64,000 bases of DNA, from positions 434,001 to 498,000 of the forward strand of contig NZ_CP156989.1 of assembly GCF_039880525.1 (NCBI RefSeq). Direction: 5' to 3'. Each line of letters opens with the position of its first letter. The first letter of the stretch is position 1. The notes under the pieces were generated by a model that saw nothing but the letters and a program-made list of their open reading frames with translations, did no database searches and was not told where the DNA came from. A program made the translations under genes and the position numbers. The DNA is from Agrococcus sp. ProA11. GTDB lineage: Bacteria; Actinomycetota; Actinomycetes; Actinomycetales; Microbacteriaceae. This document shows, piece by piece, positions 1-8,303 of this stretch.

Positions 1-386
1 AGCTGCGCGTCGAACTCTCCCCAGACGACCCCCGTGACGGGGCCGACATGCGGCATCGAGGAGAGCTCGCGGTTGAGCTCCACGACGCCGGCGAGCCAGC
101 TGGGGCGGCCGGGGAAGGCCTCCGCGTCAGCGACCTCGAGCGTCGTCTCGCCGATGAGCTTCTGGATCGCCGCCATCTTGTTGCGGCGGCTCTTGGGCAG
201 GCGGTTGTTGCCGAGCAGGGCGAAGATGATCCAGCCCGCGATCGGCTGGATCATGATGATGAGCAGCCACGCGATCGCCGAGGCGGGCTTGCGGTTGTAC
301 GGCACCGTGACGATGGCCAGCAGCCGCAGGCCGACGTCGACCACCACGTACAGCCACGTGAGGGCCTGGGTGAGCGTCAGCTCCAC
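1..386 (-). CDS. Cardiolipin synthase-like phospholipase D family protein (N-terminal part, runs off the window)
   Basis: Reading from a GTG at 386 towards base 1 gives about 128 residues without a stop, so the C-terminal part lies outside the window. The N-terminus holds two hydrophobic stretches (about residues 8-25 and 39-56). The second contains WLLIIMIQPIAGWIIFALLG followed by basic residues (RLPKSRRNK), the pattern of the PLDc_N membrane anchor of cardiolipin synthases, which condense phosphatidylglycerol or transfer phosphatidyl groups at the membrane. The catalytic HKD motifs are not in view, so enzyme identity is inferred from the anchor alone. The nearby ATG at 395 reads into a stop after four codons, which is why I chose GTG. 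It lies 37 bases downstream of yajQ and may be co-transcribed with it. Confidence 0.7.
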   Translation of the reverse strand, partial: MELTLTQALTWLYVVVDVGLRLLAIVTVPYNRKPASAIAWLLIIMIQPIAGWIIFALLGNNRLPKSRRNKMAAIQKLIGETTLEVADAEAFPGRPSWLAGVVELNRELSSMPHVGPVTGVVWGEFDAQ

Positions 387-423
387 TGCATCTGCTTCAC
401 GCAGGTCACCGGCACTGCTCGGG

Positions 424-912
424 CTAGCGGAAGTTGAGGAACTGGAGGTCGATCTCGAAGTCGCCGCCCTTGAGCAGCTTGATCGCCGCCTGCAGGTCGT
501 CGCGGCTCTTGGAGCTCACGCGCACCTCGTCGCCCTGGATCTGCGCCTTGACCGACTTCGGCCCTTCCTCGCGGAGGAGCTTCGTGACCTTCTTCGCGTT
601 CTCGGTCGAGATGCCGTCCTTCAGGGCGATCTCGATGCGGAACTCCTTGCCGGAGGGGTACGGGTCGCCCTGTTCGAGCATCTTGAGCTCGATGCCGCGC
701 TTGATGAACTTCGACTGCACGACGTCGAGCACGGCCTTCACGCGCTCCTCGGAGGTCGCCTTCAGGAGCACCTTGTCGCCGCTCCAGGCGACGTCGGCGC
801 CGACGCCCTTGAAGTCGTAGCGCTGCTCGACCTCCTTGCGCGCCTGGTTGACGGCGTTCTCCGCCTCCATCTTGTCGACCTTGCTGACCACATCGAACGA
901 GGAATCTGCCAT
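424..912 (-). CDS. yajQ: YajQ family nucleotide-binding protein (DUF520)
   Basis: The 162-residue product is full length for YajQ (about 160 residues). It starts MADSSFDVVSKVDKME and ends DLQFLNFR, both hallmarks of this family of two ferredoxin-like domains. YajQ proteins bind nucleotides or RNA; a Xanthomonas homologue binds cyclic di-GMP. The role in actinobacteria is unsettled. The ATG lies exactly 6 bases after a TAGGAT hexamer, with no room for a ribosome binding site, so the mRNA is probably leaderless. The cardiolipin-synthase-like gene follows on the same strand. Confidence 0.93.
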   Translation of the reverse strand: MADSSFDVVSKVDKMEAENAVNQARKEVEQRYDFKGVGADVAWSGDKVLLKATSEERVKAVLDVVQSKFIKRGIELKMLEQGDPYPSGKEFRIEIALKDGISTENAKKVTKLLREEGPKSVKAQIQGDEVRVSSKSRDDLQAAIKLLKGGDFEIDLQFLNFR

Positions 913-918
913 GCCCCG

Positions 919-924
919 ATCCTA
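919..924 (-). promoter_or_regulatory. -10 element of leaderless yajQ
   Basis: TAGGAT on the minus strand, separated by 6 bases from the yajQ ATG. Transcription would start at or next to the start codon. Confidence 0.65.
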
Positions 925-1034
925 CGCATCGTTCCGCTCCGCGCAGCCGCACAACGCAAGCCCGAGGGTCGCCTTCCGCGAGGCAAAACGGCGATCCGGC
1001 CCGGGCAGCAACTCTCATGACTGAGGCCAACGAC

Positions 1035-1061
1035 GAAGCCCCGTCGCAAGGACGGGGCTTC
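1035..1061 (-). terminator. Intrinsic terminator of tRNA-Tyr
   Basis: A perfect 11-bp stem (GAAGCCCCGTC pairing with GACGGGGCTTC) with a 5-base loop lies 5 bases beyond the 3' end of tRNA-Tyr on the minus strand. Confidence 0.8.
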
Positions 1062-1066
1062 TGGAG

Positions 1067-1148
1067 TGGCGAGTGAGGGATTCGAACCCCCGAATGCTGA
1101 GCAGTCTGATTTACAGTCAGATCCCTTTGGCCGCTTGGGTAACTCGCC
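1067..1148 (-). tRNA. tRNA-Tyr (anticodon GTA)
   Basis: The minus strand folds into an 82-base class II tRNA with a 7-bp acceptor stem (GGCGAGT/ACTCGCC), the anticodon loop reading CTGTAAA (anticodon GTA), a long variable arm and a GGTTCGAATC T arm. CCA is not encoded. A strong hairpin terminator follows. Confidence 0.97.
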
Positions 1149-1227
1149 GTGGCCGATCACGGCCGCCGTCCAGCATACATGGCGACACCGCCGGGCGACG
1201 ACCTCGGCAGGCGCTCGCTGTGCCGGA

Positions 1228-1233
1228 TAGATT
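1228..1233 (+). promoter_or_regulatory. -10 element of the leaderless inositol-monophosphatase-family gene
   Basis: TAGATT followed by 6 bases (CGACGG) and then the ATG at 1240. Confidence 0.65.
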
Positions 1234-1239
1234 CGACGG

Positions 1240-2043
1240 ATGCACGAGCTCCATGACCTGCTGGTCGGCATCGCCGTCGAGGCCGCGACCCTGGCGCGGC
1301 AGCGCCGAGCCGAAGGCGTCACGATCGCCGCGAGCAAGTCGAGCCTCGAGGACATCGTGACGGACGCCGACCGCGAGGTGGAGCGGCTGATCGTCGATCG
1401 CATCCGCGCCGCCAGGCCCGAAGACGGGATCCTCGGCGAGGAGGGCACGAGCATCGTCGGCGCCTCCGGCCTCACGTGGGTCATCGACCCGATCGACGGC
1501 ACGGTCAACTACCTCTACGACATCCCCGCCTACGCGGTCTCGATCGCGCTCGTGGAGGGCGCGCCCGACCCGACGACCTGGCGTGCGCTCTCCGCCGCGG
1601 TCGTCAACGCGGCAACCGGCACCGTCTTCGAGGCGCAACGCGGCGGCGGAGCGCGGCGGGATGGCCGCCCGATCACGGTGGCGGATGCGGTGCCCGCCGA
1701 GATCGCGCTCGTCGGCACCGGCTTCGGGTACGACGGCGAGCGTCGGGTTCGGCAGGCCGCCGTGGTGCAGGGCCTGATCGGATCCGTACGCGACATCCGC
1801 CGCATCGGTGCGGCTTCCCTAGACCTCGCGTCGGTGGCGAGCGGCAGCCTCAACGCCTACTTCGAGCGCGGTCTGCAGCCCTGGGACATGGCCGCAGGCG
1901 CGCTGATCGTGGAGGAAGCAGGCGGCGTGGTGCGGGGGTGGGATGGTGCACCGGCGAGCAGCGACTTCCTGCTCGCCGCGTCACCGGCGCTGGCCGACGA
2001 GCTCATGGCGCTCCTGGCCCCACTGCGCCCAGCCGACGTGTGA
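1240..2043 (+). CDS. Inositol monophosphatase family protein
   Basis: The 267-residue product carries the metal-dependent phosphatase signatures: GEEG (66-69), DPIDGT (83-88, two of the metal-binding aspartates) and WDMAAGALIVEEAGG near residue 210. Family members hydrolyse inositol-1-phosphate, histidinol phosphate or 3'-phosphoadenosine nucleotides, and sequence alone does not decide which. In actinobacteria the candidates are SuhB-like enzymes of inositol or phosphatidylinositol synthesis and a HisN-like histidinol phosphatase. The gene stands alone and appears leaderless. It follows divergently from tRNA-Tyr. Confidence 0.9.
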   Translation: MHELHDLLVGIAVEAATLARQRRAEGVTIAASKSSLEDIVTDADREVERLIVDRIRAARPEDGILGEEGTSIVGASGLTWVIDPIDGTVNYLYDIPAYAVSIALVEGAPDPTTWRALSAAVVNAATGTVFEAQRGGGARRDGRPITVADAVPAEIALVGTGFGYDGERRVRQAAVVQGLIGSVRDIRRIGAASLDLASVASGSLNAYFERGLQPWDMAAGALIVEEAGGVVRGWDGAPASSDFLLAASPALADELMALLAPLRPADV

Positions 2044-2046
2044 CCC

Positions 2047-2075
2047 TTGCCACACCGTTATCGATCCGTTATATT
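2047..2075 (+). promoter_or_regulatory. Strong AT-rich promoter of the M23 peptidase gene
   Basis: TTGCCA (2047-2052), a 17-base spacer and TATATT (2070-2075) match the housekeeping sigma consensus far better than most promoters here. The hexamer sits in an AT-rich island unusual for this DNA. It implies a leader of roughly 140 bases before the GTG at 2220. Confidence 0.6.
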
Positions 2076-2219
2076 TGGTGGTTGGACAGGGCAATGCGCG
2101 TGCACTCGGCATGCCGTTGCACCCTTGCACCGGTCCATGCGACGATCGGTGCCGACAGGTCCCTGGATCTGCGCGCGAGCGCGATCCGACACTGACCCCG
2201 ACCTGAGGACGGCCCCAGC

Positions 2220-3401
2220 GTGACGTATCCCACCCGACGAGCTCTTCGCTCGTCTGCTGTGGACGCTGCGCGAGCCGAGGGGGAGCAGCCCACCCGACGT
2301 GCGCTGCGCGAGCAGGAGCGCGCCGCAGCGGCGATCGCGATGACCGCGAGCGAGGCGCGCGCGCTCGAGCGCGTGTTCGTCGCCGAGGGCGCGGCGCCGC
2401 TGTACACGAGCCGGCGAGCACTCCGCGAGGCCGCGACGCGCGTCGCGCAGGATCTCCCGGTCACGATCGCCGAGGCGACCTACACGGCTCCGATGATCAC
2501 CGTCGCTGCGCCGTCGCTCGGCAATGGCGGCGAGGCGCTCCCGGCCGTTCGGCCTCCGCGGCCACTCGCGCCGCGCGTGGTCCGACGCGCGCCGATCGCG
2601 CCGCCGCCGCAGCGCAAGGGCGAGCGCACCCGACGCATCGCGCAGAAGCTCTCCGCCGGCGGTGCGCTGCTGTTCATCGGCTCGCTCGTGGTCGTGACCT
2701 CCCTGCCGGCGCAGGCCGTGCAGCCCGCGGCCGGCATCGACCCGGAAGTGGCGCAGATCCACGACGACGTGCAGACGCTCGACAGTGTCTCTACCGAGAC
2801 CACTACCTACTTCGCGCGCGACGACGTGACGGTCAACGACCAGATGGCCGTCGCGCGGATGTCCGCTGGCGAGCGCGCCGCCTACCAGGCAGTCGCCGAC
2901 AGCGAGCCAGTCGGTCGCTCGTACACGGGCGACCCCGCGTTCCCGCAGGTCTGGAGCATGCTCGAGACCGGGTTCGTGCAGACACCCTTCCCCACCATGG
3001 ACCAGGTGCCGGTCTCGAGCCAGTTCGGCTACCGCGTCGGCGGCTACCACGGCGGCAGCGACCTGACGCCCGGCCTCGGCACCGAGATCCGCCCGATCGC
3101 GAACGGCGTCGTGTCGGCGGTCTGGCAGGGGAATAACCCGGGCGGCGGCGGCTACGCGGTCTTCATCGACCACAACATCGACGGCCAGTTCGTGCAGTCC
3201 TGGTACGCGCACATGATGCCGGGCACGATCAATGTGGAGGTCGGCCAGGTGGTCGACATCACCGACGTCGTCGGTCAGGTCGGCAACTCCGGCCGCTCGA
3301 CCGGTCCGCACCTGCACCTCGAGCTCAAGAACTCGGACTACGTCTCGTTCGACCCCATGCTCTGGCTGCAGACGCGCGAGATGAACCTGGAGTCCCGCTA
3401 G
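2220..3401 (+). CDS. M23 family metallopeptidase with a membrane anchor and RRALR-repeat cytoplasmic tail
   Basis: The 393-residue product has three parts. Residues 1-145 are a basic, presumably cytoplasmic tail holding three copies of a [T/S]RRALR motif (5-10, 25-30, 64-69). Residues about 147-163 form one membrane span. The outer C-terminal part is an M23 (LytM) peptidase domain with the zinc ligands H277 and D281 (HGGSD), H331 and the HLH motif (364-366), so it looks catalytically complete. Such enzymes cut peptidoglycan cross-bridges. GTG at 2220 is the start that keeps the first RRALR motif. The gene is single, with its own strong promoter and a long leader. Confidence 0.88.
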   Translation: MTYPTRRALRSSAVDAARAEGEQPTRRALREQERAAAAIAMTASEARALERVFVAEGAAPLYTSRRALREAATRVAQDLPVTIAEATYTAPMITVAAPSLGNGGEALPAVRPPRPLAPRVVRRAPIAPPPQRKGERTRRIAQKLSAGGALLFIGSLVVVTSLPAQAVQPAAGIDPEVAQIHDDVQTLDSVSTETTTYFARDDVTVNDQMAVARMSAGERAAYQAVADSEPVGRSYTGDPAFPQVWSMLETGFVQTPFPTMDQVPVSSQFGYRVGGYHGGSDLTPGLGTEIRPIANGVVSAVWQGNNPGGGGYAVFIDHNIDGQFVQSWYAHMMPGTINVEVGQVVDITDVVGQVGNSGRSTGPHLHLELKNSDYVSFDPMLWLQTREMNLESR

Positions 3402-3416
3402 GCACTCGCCGCAGCG

Positions 3417-3432
3417 CGGGCCGGTCGGCCCG
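3417..3432. terminator. Possible bidirectional hairpin between convergent genes
   Basis: CGGGCC-GGTC-GGCCCG (6-bp stem), with a second GC-rich hairpin just after it, lies in the 55-base gap between the M23 gene and the convergent GH13 gene. There is no T tract, so this is weak. Confidence 0.4.
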
Positions 3433-3456
3433 GCGCCGCACCACGGCGGCGCGCGA

Positions 3457-5112
3457 CTATGCGCCCGTCCGCACCCAGACGACCTCGTCCGCCGCGAGCG
3501 ATGCCGAGTCCAGCGGCGACGACGTCAGCAGGATCTCGCCGCGCGGCACATCGACCGCGTCATGCCCGAGATTGGCCACGACCGTGACAGCGCCGATCCT
3601 GAACGACAGCGCGGTCGGGCCCACGTCGATCCATTCGAGCGTGCCCGTGGCCAACGAGAACTCCCGGCGCAGCCGCAGCGCGCGGCGATACAGCTCGAGC
3701 GTCGAGCCCGCCACCCCGTTCTGCGCGTCGTGAGCGAGCGCCGCCCACTCCGGCGGCTGCGGCAGCCAGCTCTCGCCCGTGGCGTTGAAGCCGTAGGCGG
3801 GCGCGGCGGCCTCCCACGGGATCGGCACGCGGCATCCGTCGCGACCCCACAGCTCGCCCTGCGTGCGGGCGAAGGTCGGGTCCTGCCGCTGGTGCGGCTC
3901 GATCGCCGTGACCTCCGGCAGGCCGAGCTCTTCGCCCTGGTAGACGTATGCGCTGCCGGGGAGCGCGAGCATGAGCGCTGTCGCGGCACGGCCGCGGCGC
4001 AACGACACGGTCGGATCCGCCTTCGAGATCGAGGTCGGGCCGATCCCCGCGCCGTGGGGCGGCGGTGGGACGAGCGCGAGCCGCGTGCGGTGCCGGATGG
4101 TGTCGTGGTTCGACAGCACCCAGGTCGGGGGAGCGCCGACCGCGCCGAACGCCTTGATCGAGTCGTCGATCACCGTCCGGAGGCGCTGCGCGTCCCAGGG
4201 CGTCTCGAGGTAGACGAAGTTGAACGCCTGGTGCATCTCGTCGGGCCGCACGAAGCGGGCCATCTTCTCCAGCGGCTGCACCCAGGCCTCGGCGCAGAGC
4301 ACACGGTCGCCGTCGTACTCCTCCAGCACCCGGTGCCAGCGGCGGTAGATCTCGTGCACGTGCTCCTGGCCGAAGTAGGGCGACTCCATCGACCCGGCTG
4401 CCAGCAGCTCCTCGTCGACATCCGGCAGGCCCGGCGCCTTCGCGTTGCCGTGCGCCACGTCGACGCGGAAGCCGTCGACACCGCGGTCGAGCCAGAAGCG
4501 CAGCACGTCGACGAACATGTCGCCGACCTCCGGGTGATCCCAGTCGAAGTCGGGCTGCGAGGAGTCGAACAGGTGCAGGTACCACTGGCCGTCCGGCACG
4601 CGCGTCCATGCGGGGCCACCGAACACGCTCTGCCAGTTGTTCGGCGGCAGTGCGCCGTCCTCGCCCTTGCCATCGCGGAAGATGTAGCGGGAGCGCGCCT
4701 CGCTGCCGGGCCCGGCGGCAAGCGCCTCCTGGAACCACACGTGCTCGCTCGAGGAGTGGTTGGGCACCAGGTCGACGATCACTCGCAGCCCCAGGTCGTG
4801 CGCCGTCTCGAGCATCCGGTCGAAGTCGTCGAGCGTGCCGAAGATCGGGTCGACGTCGCGATAGTCGGCGACGTCGTAGCCGGCATCCTTCTGCGGCGAG
4901 CGGTAGAACGGGCTGAGCCAGATGGCGTCGACGCCGAGCTCCGCGACCTGCGGAAGCCGCGCGGCGATGCCCTGCAGATCACCGACGCCGTCGCCCGAGG
5001 CGTCCGCGAACGAACGCGGATAGATCTGGTAGATCACGGCGGATCGCCACCACTCGGCACCGGCAGTGCTGGAGTCCTGGGGGGCGACGGGCTGCGTCGA
5101 GAGATCAGTCAT
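3457..5112 (-). CDS. GH13 alpha-glucosidase / oligo-1,6-glucosidase type
   Basis: The 551-residue product is typical of GH13 alpha-glucosidases. It has YQIYPRSFADASGDGVGDL near the N-terminus, the beta-strand motif DLVPNH (114-119), nucleophile D218 in GFRVD, acid/base E275 in CAEAW, and SNHDT as the third acidic motif. There is no signal peptide, so it is cytoplasmic and should release glucose from imported maltose or isomaltose oligomers. It diverges from malEFG, as expected for one maltodextrin regulon. The ATG lies 6 bases after TAGCCT, so it is probably leaderless. The choice between alpha-1,4 and alpha-1,6 preference is open. Confidence 0.92.
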   Translation of the reverse strand: MTDLSTQPVAPQDSSTAGAEWWRSAVIYQIYPRSFADASGDGVGDLQGIAARLPQVAELGVDAIWLSPFYRSPQKDAGYDVADYRDVDPIFGTLDDFDRMLETAHDLGLRVIVDLVPNHSSSEHVWFQEALAAGPGSEARSRYIFRDGKGEDGALPPNNWQSVFGGPAWTRVPDGQWYLHLFDSSQPDFDWDHPEVGDMFVDVLRFWLDRGVDGFRVDVAHGNAKAPGLPDVDEELLAAGSMESPYFGQEHVHEIYRRWHRVLEEYDGDRVLCAEAWVQPLEKMARFVRPDEMHQAFNFVYLETPWDAQRLRTVIDDSIKAFGAVGAPPTWVLSNHDTIRHRTRLALVPPPPHGAGIGPTSISKADPTVSLRRGRAATALMLALPGSAYVYQGEELGLPEVTAIEPHQRQDPTFARTQGELWGRDGCRVPIPWEAAAPAYGFNATGESWLPQPPEWAALAHDAQNGVAGSTLELYRRALRLRREFSLATGTLEWIDVGPTALSFRIGAVTVVANLGHDAVDVPRGEILLTSSPLDSASLAADEVVWVRTGA

Positions 5113-5118
5113 GCGTCA

Positions 5119-5124
5119 AGGCTA
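5119..5124 (-). promoter_or_regulatory. -10 element of the leaderless GH13 glucosidase gene
   Basis: TAGCCT on the minus strand, 6 bases before the ATG at 5112. Confidence 0.6.
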
Positions 5125-5217
5125 TGCGGATGCGCGGTGTTGCGCATGATCGGCGGGCCGAGACGGCGGTGCCAACGCGCTCCGCAGGCACGATCGCGGC
5201 CGAATGGTCACGACTTG

Positions 5218-5228
5218 CCAACGATTGG
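5218..5228. promoter_or_regulatory. Small inverted repeat, possible operator in the glucosidase-malE divergent region
   Basis: CCAA-CGA-TTGG is a short perfect inverted repeat with a central CG, the general style of LacI-family operators that control maltose genes in actinobacteria. It lies in the 227-base gap shared by the two divergent transcripts. It is short, and no regulator gene is nearby. Confidence 0.3.
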
Positions 5229-5339
5229 TCACCGAGGGCCGCGTCGTGTTGCAGATCGGGGGACGTGCCGACAGCATTAGCCGGGCCCTGCCCCCGGCAC
5301 CCGTCGGGGGATGCGCCCTCACAGCTGAAGGAAGGCACC

Positions 5340-6593
5340 ATGAAGCAGAGCAGCCTCATGAAGGTGGCAGGAGCAGGCGCACTCGCGCTGACGCTCGCCG
5401 CCTGCTCGGGCGGCGGCACGCCCGCCCCGTCGAGCACCGACGCAAGCCCGGCCCCGGAAGGCGGCGGCGACCTCGTCATCTGGATGGACGAGAACCGCGC
5501 GACCGCACTCGAGGGCGTCATCGCGACCTTCGAGGAGGAGACCGGCACGACCGTCGAGGTGGTCGTGAAGGACTTCGGATCGATCCGTGACGACCTGACC
5601 ACGCAGGCACCCTCCGGTGAGGGCCCCGACGTGGTCGTCGGCGCGCACGACTGGATCGGCAAGCTCGTGCAGAACGGCGTCATCGCGCCGGTCGAGCTCG
5701 GCGATCTGGCCGGCGACTTCGAGGACGTCTCGATCCAGGCCATGACCTACGACGGCTCCGTCTACGGCGTTCCCGTCTCGATCGAGAACATCGCGCTCGT
5801 GCGCAACACGGCGCTCGCACCCGACGCGCCCGCCAGCTGGGACGAGCTCGTCTCGACCGGTCAGGCAGCGGTGGAGTCCGGCGAGGCGGAGTTCCCGCTG
5901 CTGGTCGGCATCGACCCGAACAACGCCGACCCGTACCACCTGTACCCGATGCAGGCCTCCTTCGGCGGCCCGGTCTTCGGCATGAACGAGGACGGCTCCT
6001 ACAACTCGGAGGACCTGCAGCTCGGCAACGAGGGCAACGTCGAGTTCGCGTCCGCGCTCGCGCAGTGGGGCGCCGACGGCATCGTCAACCTCAACATCTC
6101 GCAGGACATCGCCAAGGAGCAGTTCGCCAGCGGCGCCTCGCCGTACACGATCACGGGCCCCTGGAACCTCTCGACGTTCCAGGAAGCAGGCGTCGACTAC
6201 GCGATCAGCGAGATCCCGTCGGCCGGCGGCCAGGCCGCGACGCCGTTCGTGGGCGTGCAGGGCTTCATGGTGTCGCAGTACGCGAACAACCCGATCGTGG
6301 CGGCGCAGTTCCTGACCGACTACATCGCCGGTGACGCCGCGCAGACCGCCATCTTCGAGTCCGGCCAGCGCGCTCCCGCGCTGTCGTCGGCGTTCGAGGC
6401 CGCGCAGTCGAACGAGGACGTCGCCGCCTACGGCGCCGTCGGCGCCGAGGGCGTGCCGATGCCGAACATCCCCGAGATGGACGCGCTCTGGGCCGACTGG
6501 GGCACCACCGAGGCGCAGATCATCGCCGGCGACGGCGACCCGGCAGCGCTCTGGACGGCTATGGCCGACAAGATCCAGGGTTCGCTCGACTGA
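5340..6593 (+). CDS. malE: Maltose/maltodextrin ABC transporter substrate-binding lipoprotein
   Basis: The 417-residue protein starts with a lipoprotein signal ending LAAC (cysteine about residue 21) followed by a Gly/Ser/Pro linker. The mature part resembles MalE: GPDVVVGAHDWIGKL, YGVPVSIENIAL and FMVSQYANNP lie at the expected places. It should be anchored outside the membrane and hand maltodextrins to MalFG. I chose ATG 5340 rather than an upstream in-frame ATG because it follows GAAGGAAGG and gives a proper signal peptide. A strong hairpin separates it from malF, which would let the binding protein be made in excess. Confidence 0.9.
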   Translation: MKQSSLMKVAGAGALALTLAACSGGGTPAPSSTDASPAPEGGGDLVIWMDENRATALEGVIATFEEETGTTVEVVVKDFGSIRDDLTTQAPSGEGPDVVVGAHDWIGKLVQNGVIAPVELGDLAGDFEDVSIQAMTYDGSVYGVPVSIENIALVRNTALAPDAPASWDELVSTGQAAVESGEAEFPLLVGIDPNNADPYHLYPMQASFGGPVFGMNEDGSYNSEDLQLGNEGNVEFASALAQWGADGIVNLNISQDIAKEQFASGASPYTITGPWNLSTFQEAGVDYAISEIPSAGGQAATPFVGVQGFMVSQYANNPIVAAQFLTDYIAGDAAQTAIFESGQRAPALSSAFEAAQSNEDVAAYGAVGAEGVPMPNIPEMDALWADWGTTEAQIIAGDGDPAALWTAMADKIQGSLD

Positions 6594-6610
6594 TCCGCCT
6601 CGACGCTGCG

Positions 6611-6638
6611 GCGGCCGGCTCCTGCGGGGGCCGGCCGC
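6611..6638 (+). terminator. Intercistronic hairpin between malE and malF
   Basis: GCGGCCGGC and GCCGGCCGC form a perfect 9-bp stem with a 10-base loop. No T tract follows, so it probably causes partial termination or protects the malE mRNA. Confidence 0.65.
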
Positions 6639-6707
6639 TGTAGCCTCTGCATCGCACCACCGCTGTCCTGCACCGCAGGCAGCCATGCCCGTCGGCGAGG
6701 AGCCCGA

Positions 6708-8303
6708 GTGACGACGACGTCCGAATCCGCACGCACGAGTGCCCCGAAGCGGGGCATCATGCACCAGCCGCCCAGCCTGCGCACCATGATCGTGAAGATC
6801 GCGATGCTCGCGATCGTCGATGCGATCGCCGTGTTCGCGATGACGATCCTCTTCTTCCAGGAGAGCTGGACGGTGCTCGCGGTGCTCGTGCTCGCGACGC
6901 TGCTGGTCAACATCGTCTACCTCTCGCCCGGGCTGCTGCCGGCGAAGTACCTCACGCCGGGGCTCGTCTTCCTGGCCATCTTCCAGATCTTCGTCGTGCT
7001 GTACTCCTGCTACATCGCCTTCACGAACTACGGCGACGGGCACAACTCCACGAAAGAGGACGCGATCGCCGCGCTCGTGTCGCAGAACACGCAGCGCATC
7101 GAGGGGTCGCCCGTCTACCAGGTGCAGGTCGTCGAGAACCTCACCGGCCTGGGCCTGCTCGCCACGGCACCCGACGGCGCCGTGCTCGTCGGCACGGCAG
7201 ACGACGCGCTCGCCCCGGTCGACCCGGCCGCGGTGACGCTGGATGGTTCGCGCGCCACGGCGGTCGAGGGCTGGACCAGCCTGTCGATGCAGGACGTGCT
7301 GCAGCGCCAGCAGGAGATCACGAGCCTGCAGGTGCCGCTCGACGAGGAGCTCGAAGGCGGCTTCCTGCGCACCTCCAATGCCGTGCAGGCGTTCGTCTTC
7401 CAGTCGAACTTCGTCTACGACGCGGACGCCGACACCCTGACCGACTCCGCATCCGGCACCGTCTACCGCGATCTCGGCAACGGCCAGTTCGAGACCGAGG
7501 CGGGCGAGGTGCTCGGCACCGGCTGGCAGATCCTGGTCGGCTTCGAGAACTTCCTCTACCCGTTCCAGAACCAGAAGTACGGCGAGGCGCTGTTCTCCGT
7601 GACGGTCTGGACCTTCGGCTTCGCGCTGCTGTCAGTCGGGCTGACGTTCGTGCTCGGCCTGTTCCTGGCGCTGACGCTGAACGATCCGCGCATGCGCTCG
7701 CGCAAGGTCTACCGGGTGCTGTCGATCCTGCCGTACGCCTTCCCGTCGTTCCTGTCGGCCCTGGTCTGGCTCGGCCTGCTGAACACCGAGTTCGGCTTCA
7801 TCAACGAGGTGCTGTTCGGCTCCGCCAACATCCCCTGGCTCACCGATCCCTGGCTGGCGAAGTTCTCGGTGCTGCTGGTCAACATCTGGCTCGGCTTCCC
7901 CTACATGTTCCTCATCTGCATGGGCGCGCTGCAGTCCATCCCCGAGGAGCTCACCGAGGCGGCCACCGTCGACGGTGCGAGCCCCTGGCAGGTCTTCAGC
8001 AGCATCAAGTTCCCGCTGCTGCTCGTGTCGACGGCACCGCTGCTCATCTCGTCGTTCGCGTTCAACTTCAACAACTTCAACACCATCTACCTGCTGACGC
8101 GCGGCGGGCCGCGCATGGCGGGAGTGGATGAGAACGTCGGGCACACCGACCTGCTGATCACGCTGGTCTACAAGACCGCCTTCGAGGCCGGAACGCGCGA
8201 CTACGGCCTCGCATCCGCGCTGTCGATCATCATCTTCCTGATCGTCGCGACCATCTCGCTGATCGCGTTCTCGCGCACCAAGGCGCTGGAGGAGCTCAAC
8301 TGA
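6708..8303 (+). CDS. malF: Maltose ABC transporter permease, MalF type with large extracytoplasmic loop
   Basis: The 531-residue product has several N-terminal membrane spans, then a loop of about 170 residues beginning AFTNYGDGHNSTKEDAIAAL, then the core permease spans with an EAA motif (TEAATVDGA). That loop matches in position and style the P2 loop of enterobacterial MalF (AFTNYSST...), which reaches over the binding protein. Length is close to E. coli MalF (514). GTG 6708 follows a GGCGAGGAG ribosome binding site. Its stop overlaps the malG start by one base. Confidence 0.92.
   Translation: MTTTSESARTSAPKRGIMHQPPSLRTMIVKIAMLAIVDAIAVFAMTILFFQESWTVLAVLVLATLLVNIVYLSPGLLPAKYLTPGLVFLAIFQIFVVLYSCYIAFTNYGDGHNSTKEDAIAALVSQNTQRIEGSPVYQVQVVENLTGLGLLATAPDGAVLVGTADDALAPVDPAAVTLDGSRATAVEGWTSLSMQDVLQRQQEITSLQVPLDEELEGGFLRTSNAVQAFVFQSNFVYDADADTLTDSASGTVYRDLGNGQFETEAGEVLGTGWQILVGFENFLYPFQNQKYGEALFSVTVWTFGFALLSVGLTFVLGLFLALTLNDPRMRSRKVYRVLSILPYAFPSFLSALVWLGLLNTEFGFINEVLFGSANIPWLTDPWLAKFSVLLVNIWLGFPYMFLICMGALQSIPEELTEAATVDGASPWQVFSSIKFPLLLVSTAPLLISSFAFNFNNFNTIYLLTRGGPRMAGVDENVGHTDLLITLVYKTAFEAGTRDYGLASALSIIIFLIVATISLIAFSRTKALEELN

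Noticed and set aside
34-1020. A 328-codon plus-strand frame over the cardiolipin-synthase-like and yajQ genes
   Set aside because: It is antisense to yajQ and has no recognisable domain.
3562-5280. A 572-codon open frame antisense to the GH13 glucosidase gene
   Set aside because: It is one of many long antisense frames expected in GC-rich DNA. It has Arg/Val/Gly-rich composition without motifs and no start signals, while the opposite strand carries a complete enzyme.
5319-7043. A 574-codon antisense frame across malE and malF
   Set aside because: It spans the intergenic hairpin and two real genes and shows no family features.
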